A stretch of 64,000 nt of DNA from Ehretia macrophylla (taxonomy: Eukaryota > Streptophyta > Magnoliopsida > Boraginales > Ehretiaceae): positions 60,972,247 through 61,036,246 of the forward strand of contig CM075765.1 of the NCBI GenBank assembly GCA_037974665.1. The letters are read 5' to 3'. The number at the start of each line of letters is the position of its first letter. Position 1 is the first letter of the stretch. The position numbers and the translations under genes were made by a program. This document shows positions 20,806 to 32,686 of this stretch, in pieces. The notes beneath the pieces were generated by a model that saw only the letters and a list, made by a program, of their open reading frames with translations, was not told the DNA's origin and ran no database searches.

Positions 20806-23098
20806 TGTAATACCCGAGCCCGGAATGTGAAATTTTCTTGTTTATTATTTTAAAAATTATATTTTCTTAGATTCTTTGAGAATTTATTGTTACTTCCTTG
20901 CTGTCGCAACGTGCATTGCATTTAGGGAGTAATAGCTAGAGAACGGTTTCTAGTCCTCAGTAAATAATGAAACTAGTATTTAGATGACTTAAATTTTATA
21001 TTTTAATTGTTGTTAGTTATAATTAATTTTTCCTTAGTTAAAATGGCTTTAAAATGCACAAAAATAAGTCATTTCACCCAATTTTAAGTAGTTGACCAAG
21101 ACTTGACCAACTTTGACCTAACTTGTCACCTAATAAGCTTATAACATAACAAAATAAAAAAAATAAAAAAACAAAAACAACTCAAGAGCAGGCCGAGAGC
21201 TTAGAGAGAGAGAAAAAAAAAAACCTTTCAACTTCCAATCGTTCAATCTTTGCGTGAGCTCGTGCGGGGTGGTTTCCAAGGCAACCAGCGTTGTTTTCCT
21301 AGCGACTAGGAGTACCTAAGATAAGGGAAGCATGTTGTTTGAGCATTTAAATGTCAAGTATGTTAACTTTATGATTTTTAGATTTTATCCGTAGATTGTT
21401 GTTTAAAGCATTTTGATGCTTCTAGAATGTTCCTTGGCAATTGTAGAACATGTATTTATAGCTTTTTAACATTTTCTGCGGTTAAATGTTGAGATTGCAA
21501 TTTAAATTGGTTGTTGAATAGTGTTTTATAAATAGTAAACCCTTGAAACGATGAAGTTGCTCCGTTATGTTGTCCGTTGATGTAGGAATGTGCTAGGTGT
21601 GCTAGAATGCCTAAATGCATGGTTTTTTTGGGTTGGGTAGTGGAAAAAACGGGAAATATGCCTTAGTGAAAGTCGGGGTCGTTTAGGTCGAGTTTGGCGT
21701 TTTCTCATTCTGCGTGTTGGCATTGTTTCGGAAGGCCATGGAAGCACTTTTGGTGTAATTATGGTGTTGGTTGGGTGTTTGGTTGGTATAGTTGTAGTTC
21801 AAACGGGCAAAGGGGGAAATCGGGACTTTGCGTGAATTCTAGGGTTAAGTAGGGTTTCGGGGTCTTTAGACGTGCCTTACGGTGACCAAGGAGGATTGGC
21901 GAAGTCGGTTTCCAGAACTTGTGGCTCGTTTGGAAATGGTAGTGTTTTGATAGTTGGGGCCGATTGGTAATTTTGCTTGTTTTCTTGATATTATGTCTTT
22001 AGAATGCTTAGGGTTGCTTGATATACTTGTTTGAATTGATTTTGATTAAAATGCATATCAACTGTTGCTATTGCATGCAAGAGTAACCTACTTTGTTATT
22101 CTCCCACGTGTGGCTTTATTGCTCGTTTATCGCCTTGTATCGAGTCTTGCATTGCATAGTGTCTCGCACGTGAGTGATGGGCCTCTCTGGATAGCCTCGG
22201 GTTGCCAGTGTTGGTTGCTCTAGCTCCGCTGCTATTCCCTCTTCTCGCTTGGGTTGCCTCCCAGTGAGATTTGGGTAGTAGATTGATGGATACTTCCGGG
22301 GTATTCCAAACTAGTGTTATAAGGTGGTTTGGGCCGGCGCGTCGTCATCGAATTCGTGTTTGAAAGTTGCTCATGAAAAGAGTATCGTATCCTTTGAATG
22401 AGTGTTTACATTTTTAAATACTTGTCTTTCTTTATTGATGGATTATTGTATCTCTATATGATATTTGTATGAATTGCTTGGCTAATTGCATTGCATATTC
22501 CTCTCATCTCCGTCTTTGAGACCAATTGCCCTCGCTGAGCAATAGTTTTTGCTCATTCCTCTCTATACTATATTTTTACAGGAGTAGTTGAAGCAGACCC
22601 TCTTGAGGTAATTGAGGAGGAGGAACAGGTGGAGGTGTTTCCGTGATAGCACTTCTTTGCTTTACTGGTGGTTGGTTGCCAGACTTTTGTGCGAGCCATG
22701 CTTGATGTGTTAAGTGTTTGGTTGTCACTTTATTTTGAGGCTTGTAGCTTTGTATGTAGTATCTATTTTGAGGCCTAGATGGTCTTATGTTGTAAAGGAT
22801 TAAAGGTTGTAATGTTGTAAATATATACTCATGTAACTAGTAAGGAAATGCATGCTAATGATTAATGGTTTAGTGGCATAAATAATTGTGCAGTATGCAT
22901 ATCATTTTTGGGTTGCAAAGTTGTTAATGAAAAGATATATGTTTTCCAAAAGAATGTTGGCTTGTCTCAAATGAATGTTGTGGTTTCTCGAATATCATAT
23001 TGAATGTAGGGTTTCGGAACGTCCGAGGTACAGAGGAGACTCCGTCCGTGTGTCGGGTCCGGGCTTGGCCTTTTGCAGGGTTGGGTCGGGGCGTGACA
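20806..23098 (+). repeat. RT2 3' LTR
   Basis: It is 2293 bp from TGTAATACCCGAG to GGGGCGTGACA, with visible scattered differences from the 5' LTR, so the insertion is older than RT3. The donor-like site reads AAG|ATAAGGG near 21320, so GT has become AT here. The acceptor-like TTTTTACAG is near 22581. Confidence 0.92.
22080..22555 (+). other. Three-stem-loop module in RT2 3' LTR
   Basis: H1 is at 22080-22102, H2 at 22288-22307 and H3 at 22536-22555. Pairings are as in the RT2 5' LTR; the outermost H1 pair is lost. Confidence 0.68.
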
Positions 23099-23109
23099 TG
23101 GGTATTACA
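23099..23109 (-). repeat. Displaced terminal fragment of the RT1 5' LTR
   Basis: TGGGTATTACA matches the U3 tip of the RT1 LTR (GGGTATTACA at 270-279). It stands between the RT2 end and 5S spacer, which shows that RT2 inserted within about 11 bases of the RT1 LTR end. Confidence 0.8.
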
Positions 23110-23223
23110 CCCAGCCCCTCCGCGAAGCTAGGTTATCTCGCACAAGATGCCGTGGGACTCGAGAAAAAAGTGTGACGGATGAAGCATCTTGGCTTGACTG
23201 AACGGGGCAAAACAGATGAAAAG

Positions 23224-23342
23224 GGAGTCTAACACGAGGACTTCCCAAGGGGTCACCCCTCGTATTACTTCTCTCGCCCAAGCAGGCTTAACTTTGGTGT
23301 TCTGATGGGATCTAGTGCATTGGTGCTGGTATGATCGCATCC
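23224..23342 (-). rRNA. 5S rRNA gene copy 1 (diverged)
   Basis: 119 bp, with about 15 differences from the window consensus, including changes at the RNA 3' end and the box A region (GCAGGCTTAACTTTGG on the plus strand). It is the first copy right of the RT1/RT2 nest and is probably not functional. Confidence 0.85.
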
Positions 23343-23703
23343 GTGATGTTGAGGGTGCAAAGACCTTATGTGTTGACGGTTCACAGTCCCATCCAAGAGA
23401 GACGGCCCATTCAAAAGGCCCAATGGGCTTATCAACAACCCATCTGCTTCAATAACCTAGCATCCTCACAAGACTTGATATCGACACATAGTGGGGCCCT
23501 TTAATGTCCCTCGAGTTATGTTATCGGCCTTCTCGCGACTCACGACGAAAGACCCGGGATGAAAAAATAGATAAAAAGTAGAAAAATGGTCCAACACTGA
23601 TGAAAACGTTCGATTTTGGGTTCCAAAAATATGCGCAGCCGAGCAAGCTTGCAGCCCTTGTCGTAGAGCTTCCGGAGAGCTTTCCAACGATATACTGTGG
23701 GGT

Positions 23704-23711
23704 GTATAAAT
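23704..23711 (+). promoter_or_regulatory. TATA-like sequence at the 5S spacer/RT4 junction
   Basis: GTATAAATAGG spans the insertion point and lies about 70 bases before the RT4 donor-like site, near where a core promoter would be expected. Half of it comes from 5S spacer sequence (GTATA). Promoter function is an inference. Confidence 0.35.
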
Positions 23712-26700
23712 AGGAAAAAGGTCTAGTTGTGCGATTCAAAGAGCATTTGTGCATCTTCATCTATCGATTTGCTAAGGTGAGGGTTAAACTCTTTTAAAAG
23801 CTTTCAAAACTCAGATGCATGCTCTCATATGGCTATATTTATCTCTGTAGTTGTTGTATATGTGATTATATGAGTCTATCTACTGATGCATGGCTTGATA
23901 ATGGCTAGAAACTAGAAGATATGTAAACACGTTTTTGCTGGCAGATTACTGTCCTTATAGAACGAAGTGCTTTTGGCTTAGTAAAAATTGATAAAAATGC
24001 ATGAAAATTGGTAGGTCACTAGTTTGGTCAGTTATGAACATTTTTTTGTAGAAATAGGCCAAGGCCAATTTTGACTCTAAGACTTCCAAAATGGCCAAAT
24101 ATCGAAAGGTGTCTAAATCTGGAAAACTGGGAAGTGTGAAGTAAGTTTCTGGCAGCTTTCTGACCTTGTAGAACGAAACTGTTTTTTCCTAATAAATGAT
24201 GTCCAAAATGCATGATATTTGGTATTCGACTATATTGGTCAGTTCTGAACATATTTGGAAGAAATAGGCTAAGGCTAATTTTGAGTTTAAAGGCCTCAAA
24301 AGTAGCAAATATCGAAATGTGTACGAATCTGGACAGTTTTGTGTAGTCTCACGGTTTTGGCTATAACTCCTATGTCCGAACTCCAAATGATGCGAGGTTT
24401 GTTCCAATATTTAAATCACTCATTAAGCTTAATTTTGAAATTTGATTCACTAAAATTGGATATTATTTTCTCGGTGAAATGAATGTGGAAAAACAGACCA
24501 TTGCAGTAGGGTTTTGGCTTGGTGATATGCTTTGAATCATGTTGAAACTTTACTTGTGGTATTGACTGCTTGGAAGTGTGGCAATTAGAATTTGTGTGGG
24601 CTGTTTTGGATGGTTGAGGAAACTTAATTTGGTTGATGCATGGCTTGGGTTCGTTAATTGATGAATTGTTGCTTAATCGCATGTGTAAGTACGAATTGAG
24701 GCCCTATTTCTTATGAAAACTTGCTAAGTGATGATCCTATGGTTAAATGTGTTCAATTGTGTGGTTAGTAGGCTGCCCAATAAATGTTAAGTATGCTTGA
24801 AATGGTTTAAGTGTTACTTGTGGTGCTTAGCAAACAAAACCAACCCCGAGCACGACCTTGTAAGCCCTAATGGCCCCGTAGACTCTCAAGTTCTAAACTA
24901 TTCATGTGTATCTTATAATTGATGTTGAGAAATGTTAATGGACTGCCCGGAATTGCCCTTATAGCTCTAAGGGCAAGTAACATCATATGATTCCCGATGA
25001 TTGCACGTTGATAAGTAAACTATTCTTGTACCCGGTTTTGTGTAAGTGTCGTAGCATGCGTGTATGATCTCAACACTTGATATGTGAACTAAAATGAGCT
25101 ATATGACTTGTTTTATATGATGTTACTTGGCTGTCCGTTAAATGTTCATATGCTTTTAAGTGTTTTACAAAGTGAATTTACATGTCAAAGCATGCCTCGT
25201 ATGTTTACTTGTCGATATGTTATCATACGTGTATCCGGAGGCAACCTACTTTGTTGACCTCCTAATGTGAATTGTTAAAAGATATTCTATGGCTTGCTTT
25301 GTACATGATTACTTGGCTGCCCTGAAAGTTTAATTGTTTTCAAATTGATATATGAAATGATTATATGTTCTTACAATGCCTTATTTGCCAATATGTCAAA
25401 ATGTGATCATATACTTGCTCAGAGGCAACCTACTTTGTTGACCTCCTAATGTGAAATTTTAAACGGCATAAGTTAGCATTGCATACAAGGTTGCAACCTT
25501 TCATTTGGCATGGTAGCGTTTCACGAACACCGGCCGGCATAAGGCTTGCCGGTGCTCCCGTGACTACCATGGTCCAATTCCTTCTCTCGCTTGGCATTCC
25601 ACCCTCAGAGAGTTAGGTCATAGGATTTTGGGGTACATCCGGAGTACACCTATTTGGAGTGATAAGTGAATGATTGAAGCCGGCTGCAACAATTGTTATT
25701 GAAATGAACTTGAAAACAAAAATGCAAGGTATCCCTTGAGCAGCAGGAACTAAGTGCTATACGGGGCAAAGTACTACACCTGAAAGTGGTGGGAGCTACC
25801 TTTTGAGCCCGTATGAGCCACCTCTAGAGTCATGTACGTATCAAAACATATCTCTTTTACTATGTGTTTAAGTACTCTCGCTTGGTTCCAAGAGGATCCC
25901 GGGGAAGAAAGACGGGTAAATCTGTTTATTTATTTTTATATTATGTTATGAACTTGCTTATTTCATATGACACGTTTTAAAAAGGGTTTTTCATAAGATT
26001 AACCGGAAAAGAGTTTTTACAACGTTATCTCTCATTTTCCCTCGTTGAGTTCATAAGGACTCACCCTCTTTTTGTCACATATGAAGCAGATTTAGAATAG
26101 GTACCTGAGGAGAATGTACTTGTTGTTGATTCCTTGGAGTGACTACGTACTTTTGTGCTTTGCCTAAAAGTAGTTGCTAATTGGATGTTGTGTTTGATTG
26201 CAACTGTTCATTTTGTTGATGTAAATGACCCTGTTGTAATTTGGGTCTAATTTTGGCTTGTATTGATTATAACAGGACGAACTCTTTATTAGTTGTTTGC
26301 TTTCATTATCTTGATTAGTAGTTATCATAGGTGTTTAAACCACTAGGTGAAGAAGCATATAATGAAACTCTATCTAATCTCACTTAGGTGCTTATGCATA
26401 AGCTAAGGGATAATAAGTACTTGCAAGACAAGAACTGACAAATAAACGGGACATAGTTATCAAGCTAGGCTTGTCAATCAAACGAGACAATCGAGATAAA
26501 TTAGCAGGCATATCTATTGATAACAAAATAGAAAATTTTAGTTGGAATTGAATCAATGATTAAAGATTTTGAGGCGTTTTAGAAAATAGGCCAAAACAAA
26601 GGTTTTAAATATAGCCGTTATGCTGTCAATTTTTCAGAAAAACTTTTGGAGTTCTAGGCCAACGTTAAGCATCAAATCATAAGAAAAGGCTAAGTGTGTG

Positions 26701-26765
26701 AAATAATGATAATGAATTAGGTCACACCCTAGTCTAGCATCCATAGGTCGGGTTGGGGCGTGACA
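23709..26765 (+). mobile_element. RT4: lone LTR of the RT5/RT6 family in 5S spacer
   Basis: The right end GGGTTGGGGCGTGACA is the LTR end of RT5/RT6. The body matches their LTRs from the donor-like CTAAG|GTGAGGG (intron side from 23777) to the end. No internal region or second LTR is present. Removing 3057 bp restores a normal spacer, with GTATA (23704-23708) and GCATA (26766-26770) as an imperfect 5-bp duplication. The left end is not TG but AATAGG, and about 1.2 kb of U3 seen in RT6 is absent, so this is either a 5'-shortened solo LTR or a short-U3 subfamily. Confidence 0.8.
25237..26063 (+). other. Three-stem-loop module in RT4 with duplicated H1
   Basis: H1 occurs twice (25237-25262 and 25430-25456), both with loop CTACTTT and CCTCC on the 3' arm. 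H2 is at 25629-25650 and H3 at 26046-26063 (TGAGTTC/GGACTCA, loop ATAA). The acceptor CAG present in RT6 after H3 is altered here. Confidence 0.65.
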
Positions 26766-26961
26766 GCATAACTCCTTACCAATCCAAAGTTATGGGCACC
26801 AGAGCGACGAAGACCAGTCACAGGCCCCACGACCTCGGTTTACGGGCCCAGCCCCTCCGCAAAGCGAAGTTGTCTAGCACAAGATGCCATGGGACTCGAG
26901 CAAAAAAAATGTGACAAATGAAGCATCTTGGCATGGCTGAACCAGGAAAAAAAATGAAAAG

Positions 26962-27080
26962 AAGGTGCAACACGAGGACTTCCCAGGGGGTCACCTATCC
27001 TTGTACTACTTTAGCCCAAGCAGGTGTAACTTCGGTGTTCTGATAGGATCTGGTGCATTAGTGCTGGTACGATCACACAC
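26962..27080 (-). rRNA. 5S rRNA gene copy 2 (diverged)
   Basis: 119 bp, about 15 differences from consensus, with several in the box A region. It is the first copy after RT4. Confidence 0.85.
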
Positions 27081-27614
27081 GTCATGTCGAGGGTGCAAAG
27101 CCCTTATGTGTTGACGGATCATAGTCCCAGCACTGAGAGACAGCCTATTTAAGAGGCCCAATGGGCTTATCAACAAACCATCTGCTTCAACAATGCAACA
27201 TCTTTGCAAGACTTGATATCAATGCATAGTAGGGCCCTCTAATGTCCAGCGAGTTAAGTTGTCGGCCTTTTCGCGGCTCACGACGAACGACCCGGGAAGA
27301 AAAAATAGTGTAAAAAGTAGAAAAGTGGATTGAAACTGATTAAAAAGTTCGATTTTGTGTTACAAAAATAGGCACTGTCGAGCAAGCTTGCTAGCCTTGT
27401 CGTACAGCTCCCGAAGAGCTTTCCAACGGTATACTGTGGGCCGCATAACTCCTTACGGATCAAAAGTTATGGGCACCGGAGCGACAGAGACCAGGTCACA
27501 AGCCCCACGACCTCGGTTTATGACCTCGGTTTACGGGCCCAGCCCCTCAAGAATATGAGTGTGAAGGATGAAGTACCTTGGCATGGCAGAACGAGGCAAA
27601 AAAGATTAAAAGGG

Positions 27615-27733
27615 GGGGTGCAACACGAGGACTTCCCACAGGGTCACCCATCCTACTACTACTCTCGTCCAAGCATGCTTGACTTCGGAGTTCTGATGGG
27701 ATCCAGCGCAATAGTACTAGTATGATCGCACTC
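27615..27733 (-). rRNA. 5S rRNA gene copy 3 (diverged)
   Basis: 119 bp, about 12 differences. The spacer to its left lacks about 45 bp and has a short duplication of the GACCTCGGTTTA segment, giving a 653-bp unit. Confidence 0.87.
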
Positions 27734-28293
27734 GTCATGTCGAGGGTGTAAAGCCATTACGTGTTGATGGTGCACAGTCACAGCCTAGAGAGAAAGCCAA
27801 TTCGAAAGGCCCAATGGGCTTATCGACAACCCATTTGCTTCAACAACGCAGCATCCTTGAAAGACGTGATATCAACGAGTAGTAGGGCCCTCTATTGTCC
27901 CGCGAGTTTGGTTGTTGGTGTTTTCTCATCTCACAACGAATGACCCGGGAAGAAAAAATAGCGTTAAAAGAAGAAAAGTTGCCTAAAACTGATTAAAATA
28001 TTCAATTTTTTGTCCCCAAAACAGGCGCAGCCGAGCAGGCTTGTTGCCCTCGTCGTAGAGCTCCAGGAGAGTTTTCCAACAGAATACTGTGGGCCGCATA
28101 ACTCCTTCGGATCAAAATTTAAGGGCATCGGAGCGATGAAGACTAGGTCATAGGCCCCACGACCTCGGTTTAAGGGCCAAACCACTCCGCGAAGCGAAGC
28201 TGTCTTACTCAAGATGTCGTGGGACTCGTGAAAAGAAATGTGTCAGATGATGCATCTTGGCATGGCTGAAAGGGGCAAAACAAAAATGAAAAG

Positions 28294-28412
28294 GGGGTGC
28301 AACACGAGGACTTCCTAGGGTGTCACACATCCAAGTACTACTCTCACCCAAGCACTCTTAATTTCGGAGTTCTGATGTGATCCAGTGCATTAGTGCTGGT
28401 ATGATCGCACCC
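28294..28412 (-). rRNA. 5S rRNA gene copy 4
   Basis: 119 bp, about 9 differences. The 5' end of the RNA (GGGTGCGATCATACCAGC) is intact; box A carries changes. Confidence 0.88.
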
Positions 28413-28971
28413 GTCATGTCGAGGGTGTAAAGCCCTTATGTGTTAACTGTTCACAGTCCCAGCCCAGAGAGACGGCCCATTCAAAAGCCCTAATGGCTTA
28501 TCAACAACCCATCTTCTTCAACAACGGAGCATCCTCACAAGACGTGATATCGACGCATTATAGGACCCTCTAATATCCGGCGAGTTTGGTTGTCGGACTT
28601 TTCGTGGCTCATGATGAACGACTCAGGATGAAAAAATAGCGTAAAAAGAAGAAAAGTGGCCCGAAATTAATGAAAATGTTTGATTTTTGATTTCGAAATG
28701 AGGTGCAACTAAGCAATGTTGCTACCCCCATTGTAGAGCTCCTGGAGAGCTTACAAACGGTATACTGTGGGCTACATAACTCCTTACAGATCAAAATTTA
28801 TGACCACCGAAGCGATGTAGAACAAGTCACAAGCCCTACGACCTCAGTTTGCGGGCGCATCCCATCCGTGAAGTGAAGTTGTCTAGCACAAGATTGCGTG
28901 GGACTTGAGAAAAGAAATGTGATGGATGAAGCATCTTGGCATGGTTGAACGAGGCAAAAAAGATAAACAGT

Positions 28972-28985
28972 GGGGTCACTCATCC
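28972..28985 (-). pseudogene. 5S gene remnant of 14 bp
   Basis: GGGGTCACTCATCC stands at the expected 5S position. It lacks the 25 bases that encode the RNA 3' end and is joined directly to distal spacer (TTACAGGTCAAAAG), a loss of about 478 bp. The same 3' truncation occurs in copy 17. Confidence 0.8.
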
Positions 28986-29173
28986 TTACAGGTCAAAAGT
29001 TTTGGGCACTGGAGCGACGGAGACCAGGTGACAAGCCACACGATCTCGGTTTGAGGGCCCAGCCCATTCGCAAAGCGACGTTGTCTAGTACAAGATGCCG
29101 TGGGACTCGAGAAAAGAAATGAGACGGATAAAGCATCTTGGCATGGTTGAACGGGGCAAAAAAGATGAAAAGG

Positions 29174-29292
29174 GGGGTGCCACACAAGGACTTCCCAGAG
29201 GGTCACCAATTCTAGTACAACTCTCGCCCAAGCACGCTTAACTTCGGAGTTTTGATGGGATCCGGTGCATTAGTGATGGTATGATCGCATCC
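29174..29292 (-). rRNA. 5S rRNA gene copy 5
   Basis: 119 bp, about 9 differences. The box A segment (TCGCCCAAGCACGCTTAACT on the plus strand) is intact. It shares unusual changes (CACACAAG, TTAGTGATGG) with copy 19. Confidence 0.9.
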
Positions 29293-29852
29293 GTCATGTC
29301 GAGAGTGTAAAGCCCTTATGTGTTGACGGTTCACAGTTCCATCCCAGAGAGACGGACCATTCAAAAGTCCCAATAGGCTTATCAACAACCCATCTGCTTC
29401 AACAACGCAGCATCCTCACAAGACTTGATATTGACTCATAGTAAGGCCCTCTAATTTCCCACAAGTTAAGTTATCGGCCTATTCACGGCTCACGACGAAC
29501 GACCCGGGATGAAAAATTAGCGTTAGAAGAAGAAAAGTGGTCCAAAACTGATGAAAGACGTTCGATTTTGGGTTCTGAAAATAGGCGCAGTTGAGCAGGC
29601 TTGCTGACCCCGTCGTAGAGCTCTCGGAGAGCTTTCCAACGGTAAATTGTAGGCCCTATAACTCTTTACGAATCAAAAGTTATGGGCACCGGAGCGAAAG
29701 AGACCAAGTCAAAGGCCCCACAACTTTAGTTTGCGGGCCCAGCCCCTCCGCGAAGCGAAGTTAGCTTGCCCAAGGTGCCGTCGGACTCAAGAAAAGAAAT
29801 GTGATGGATAAAGCATCTGGACATAGCTTAACGAGGCAAACAAGATTAAAAT

Positions 29853-29971
29853 GGGGTGCAACAAGAGGACTTCCTAGGAGGTCACCCATCCTAGTACTAT
29901 TCTCGCCCAAGCACGCTTAAATTTGGAGTTCTGAAGGGATCCGGTGCATTAGTGCTGGTATGATCGCAACC
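29853..29971 (-). rRNA. 5S rRNA gene copy 6
   Basis: 119 bp, about 8 differences. It keeps AGGAGGTCACCC, the usual plant sequence, where most copies here read AGGGGGTC or AAGGGGTC. Confidence 0.9.
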
Positions 29972-30532
29972 GTCATGTTGAGGGTGCAAAGCCATTATGT
30001 GTTAACAATTCACACTCCCAACCCAGAGAGACGGCCCATTCAAAAGGCCCAATGGGCTTATCGACAACCCATCTGCCTCAACAACGCAGCATCCTCGCAA
30101 GACATAATATCCACGCATAGTAGGGCCCACTAATGTCGCACAAGTTAGGTTGTCAGCCTTTTTGCGACTCACGACGAACTACCCGAGATAACAAAATAGC
30201 GTAAGAAGAAGAAAAGTGGTCTGAAATTGATGAAAATATTTGATTTTGGCTTCCGAAAACTTTTTCAGCGAAGCACGCTTGCTACCCCCGACGTAGAGCT
30301 CCCGGAGAGATTTCCAACAGTATACTGTGGGCCGCATAACTCATAATGGATCAAAAGTTATGGGCACCGAAGCGACGGAGACCAGGTCACAGGCCCCAAG
30401 ACCTCGGTTTGTGGGCCCAACCCCTCCGCGAAATGAAGTTTCCTTGCCCAAGATGCCATGGGACTCGAGAAAATAAATGTGATGGATTTTGCATCTTGGC
30501 ATGGCTGAACGGAGCAAAAAAAATTAAAAGAG

Positions 30533-30651
30533 GGGCTGCAACACGAGGACTTCCTAGGGGGTCACCCATCCTAGTACTACTCTCGTCCAAGCATGATTAA
30601 CTTCAGAGTTCAAATGGTATCCGTTGCATTAGTGCTAGAATGATCGCACAT
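30533..30651 (-). rRNA. 5S rRNA gene copy 7 (diverged)
   Basis: 119 bp, about 14 differences, including the transcription-start end and box A. Confidence 0.86.
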
Positions 30652-31211
30652 GTTTTGTTAAGGGTACAAAGCCCTTATGTGTTGACGGTTCACAGTCGCA
30701 GTCCAGAGATACGGCCCATTCAAAAGGCCCAAAGGACTTATCGACAACTCATCTACCTCAACAACGCATCATCCTCTTAAGATGTGATATCAACGCTTAG
30801 TCGGGACCCCTAATGTCCCTCAAGTTAGGTTGTCGACCTTTTTGCGACCCACGACGAACGGCCAGGGTTGAAAAAATAGCGTGAAAAGAAGAAAATAGGC
30901 CCGAAACTGATGAAAACATTCAATTATTAGTTCTGAAAATAGGCGCAGCCAAGCAGGCCTTCTGCCCGTGTCGTATACCTCCCAGAGAGCTTTCCAAAGG
31001 CATACTATTGGCCGCATAAGTCATAACAGATCAAAAGTTATGGGCGCCGGAGCGACCGAGACCATGTCACAGGCCCCACAACCTCGGTTTGCCGGCCCAG
31101 CCCCTCTACGAAGTGAAGTTGCCTTGCCCAAGATGTCGTGGGACTCGAGAAAAGAAATGTGATGAATGAAGCACCTTGGCATGGCTGAACGGGGCAAAAA
31201 AAATGAAAAAA

Positions 31212-31330
31212 AGGGTGCAACACGAGGACTTCCCAAGTATTAACCCATCCTAGTACTACTCTCGCCCAAGCACACTTAACTTCGGAGTTCGGATAGGATC
31301 CGGTGCATTAGTGCTAGTATGATTGCACCC
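31212..31330 (-). rRNA. 5S rRNA gene copy 8 (diverged)
   Basis: 119 bp, about 11 differences, four of them in one patch (CCCAAGTATT). Confidence 0.87.
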
Positions 31331-31890
31331 GTCATATTGAGGGTGCAAGCCCTTATGTGTTGATGGTTCACAGTCGCAGGCCAGAGAGACGACCCATCCA
31401 AATAGCCCAATAGGCTTATCGGTAACCCATCTCCCTCAACAACACAGCATCCTTTTAAGACGTGATAGCAACGCTTAGTAGGGCCTCATAATGTCCCGCA
31501 AGTTAGGTTGTCGGCCTTTTTGTGACGCACGACGAAGGACCCGGGTCAAAAAAATATCGTAAAAAGAAGAAAAGTAGACCGAAACTAATGAAAATGTTCA
31601 ATTTTGGGTTACAAAAATAATCACAGCGAAGCATGCTTGCTACCCCCATTGTAGAGCTCCCGGAGTGCTTTTCTACGGTATACTATGGTCCACATTACTC
31701 CTTACGGATCAAAAGTTATAGGCACCGGAGCGACGGAGACATGGTCACAGGCCCCACGACCTCAATTTGCAGGCCCAGCCCCTCCGCGAAGCCAAGTTGC
31801 CTTGCCAAAGATGTTGTGGGACTTGAGAAAAGTAATGTGAAGGATGAAGCATCTAGGCATGGTTGAACGGGGCAAAAAAAAAATGAAAAG

Positions 31891-32008
31891 AGGGTACAAC
31901 ACGAGGACTTCCCTAGGGTCACCCATCCTAGTACTACTATTACCCATGCCCGCTTAACTTCGGAGTTCTGACGGAATCCGGTGCATTAGTGCTAGTATGA
32001 TTGCACCT
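31891..32008 (-). rRNA. 5S rRNA gene copy 9 (118 bp, diverged)
   Basis: One base is lost in the CCCTAGGGTC stretch. About 13 substitutions include three in the box A region. Confidence 0.84.
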
Positions 32009-32567
32009 GTCATGTTGAGAGTGCAAAGCCATTTTGTGTTGACGACTCACAATCCCAGCCCAGAGAGGTGACCCATTCAAAAGGCCCAATGGGCTTATCG
32101 ACAACTCATCTGCTTCAACAACGTAGCATCCTCACAAGACGTGATATCGACACGTGATAGGGATACCTAATGTCCCTCAAGTTTGGTTGTCGGCCTTTTT
32201 GCAACTCACGACTCACGACTCGCGATGACAAAATAGCGTAAAAAGAAGAAAAGTGGCCTGAAATTGATAAAAATATTCGATTTTGGGCACCGAAAATAGG
32301 CGTAGCGAAGCACACTTGCTGCCCCCATCGTAGAGCTCCCTGAGAGCTTTCCAAGGTATACTGTGGGACGCATAACTCCTAACGGATCAAAAGTTATGGA
32401 AATCAGAATGACGGAGTCCAGGTCACAGGCCCCACGACCTCGGTTTATGAGTCCAGCCCTTCCGCAAAACGAAGTTGGCTTGCCCAAGGTGCCGTAGGAC
32501 TGGAGAAAAGAAATGTGATGAATGAAGCATTTTGGCAAGGCTGAACGGGGTAAAAAAAATGAAAACA

Positions 32568-32686
32568 GGGGTACAACATGAGGACTTTCCAAGGGGTCAC
32601 CCATCCTAGTACTACTCTCGTCCAAGCACGCTTAACTTCGGCTCTCTGATGGGATCTGGTGCATTATTACTGGTATGATCGCACAC
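32568..32686 (-). rRNA. 5S rRNA gene copy 10 (diverged)
   Basis: 119 bp, about 12 differences. Its spacer type (AACAATTGAAGCG) recurs after copy 21. Confidence 0.86.

Larger units (their letters stand above)
7508..23098 (+). mobile_element. RT2: Ty3/gypsy LTR retrotransposon nested in the RT1 5' LTR and split by RT3
   Basis: LTRs are at 7508-9788 and 20806-23098, both starting TGTAATACC and ending GGGGCGTGACA. The primer site is at 9797-9808 and the polypurine tract at 20793-20805. gag-pol (10103-20794) is interrupted by RT3 at 12951-19035. It belongs to the same family as RT1 but in opposite orientation, so the two 5' LTRs face each other head to head. Flanking 5-mers (ATTGG left, TGGGT right) do not match. 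The right one could be a mutated copy of CGGGT from the RT1 LTR, and about six extra bases lie at the left junction. Confidence 0.92.

Noticed and set aside
7503-23103. ATTGG/TGGGT as an RT2 target duplication
   Set aside because: The two 5-mers do not match. Only an imperfect overlap with the RT1 LTR sequence can be argued.
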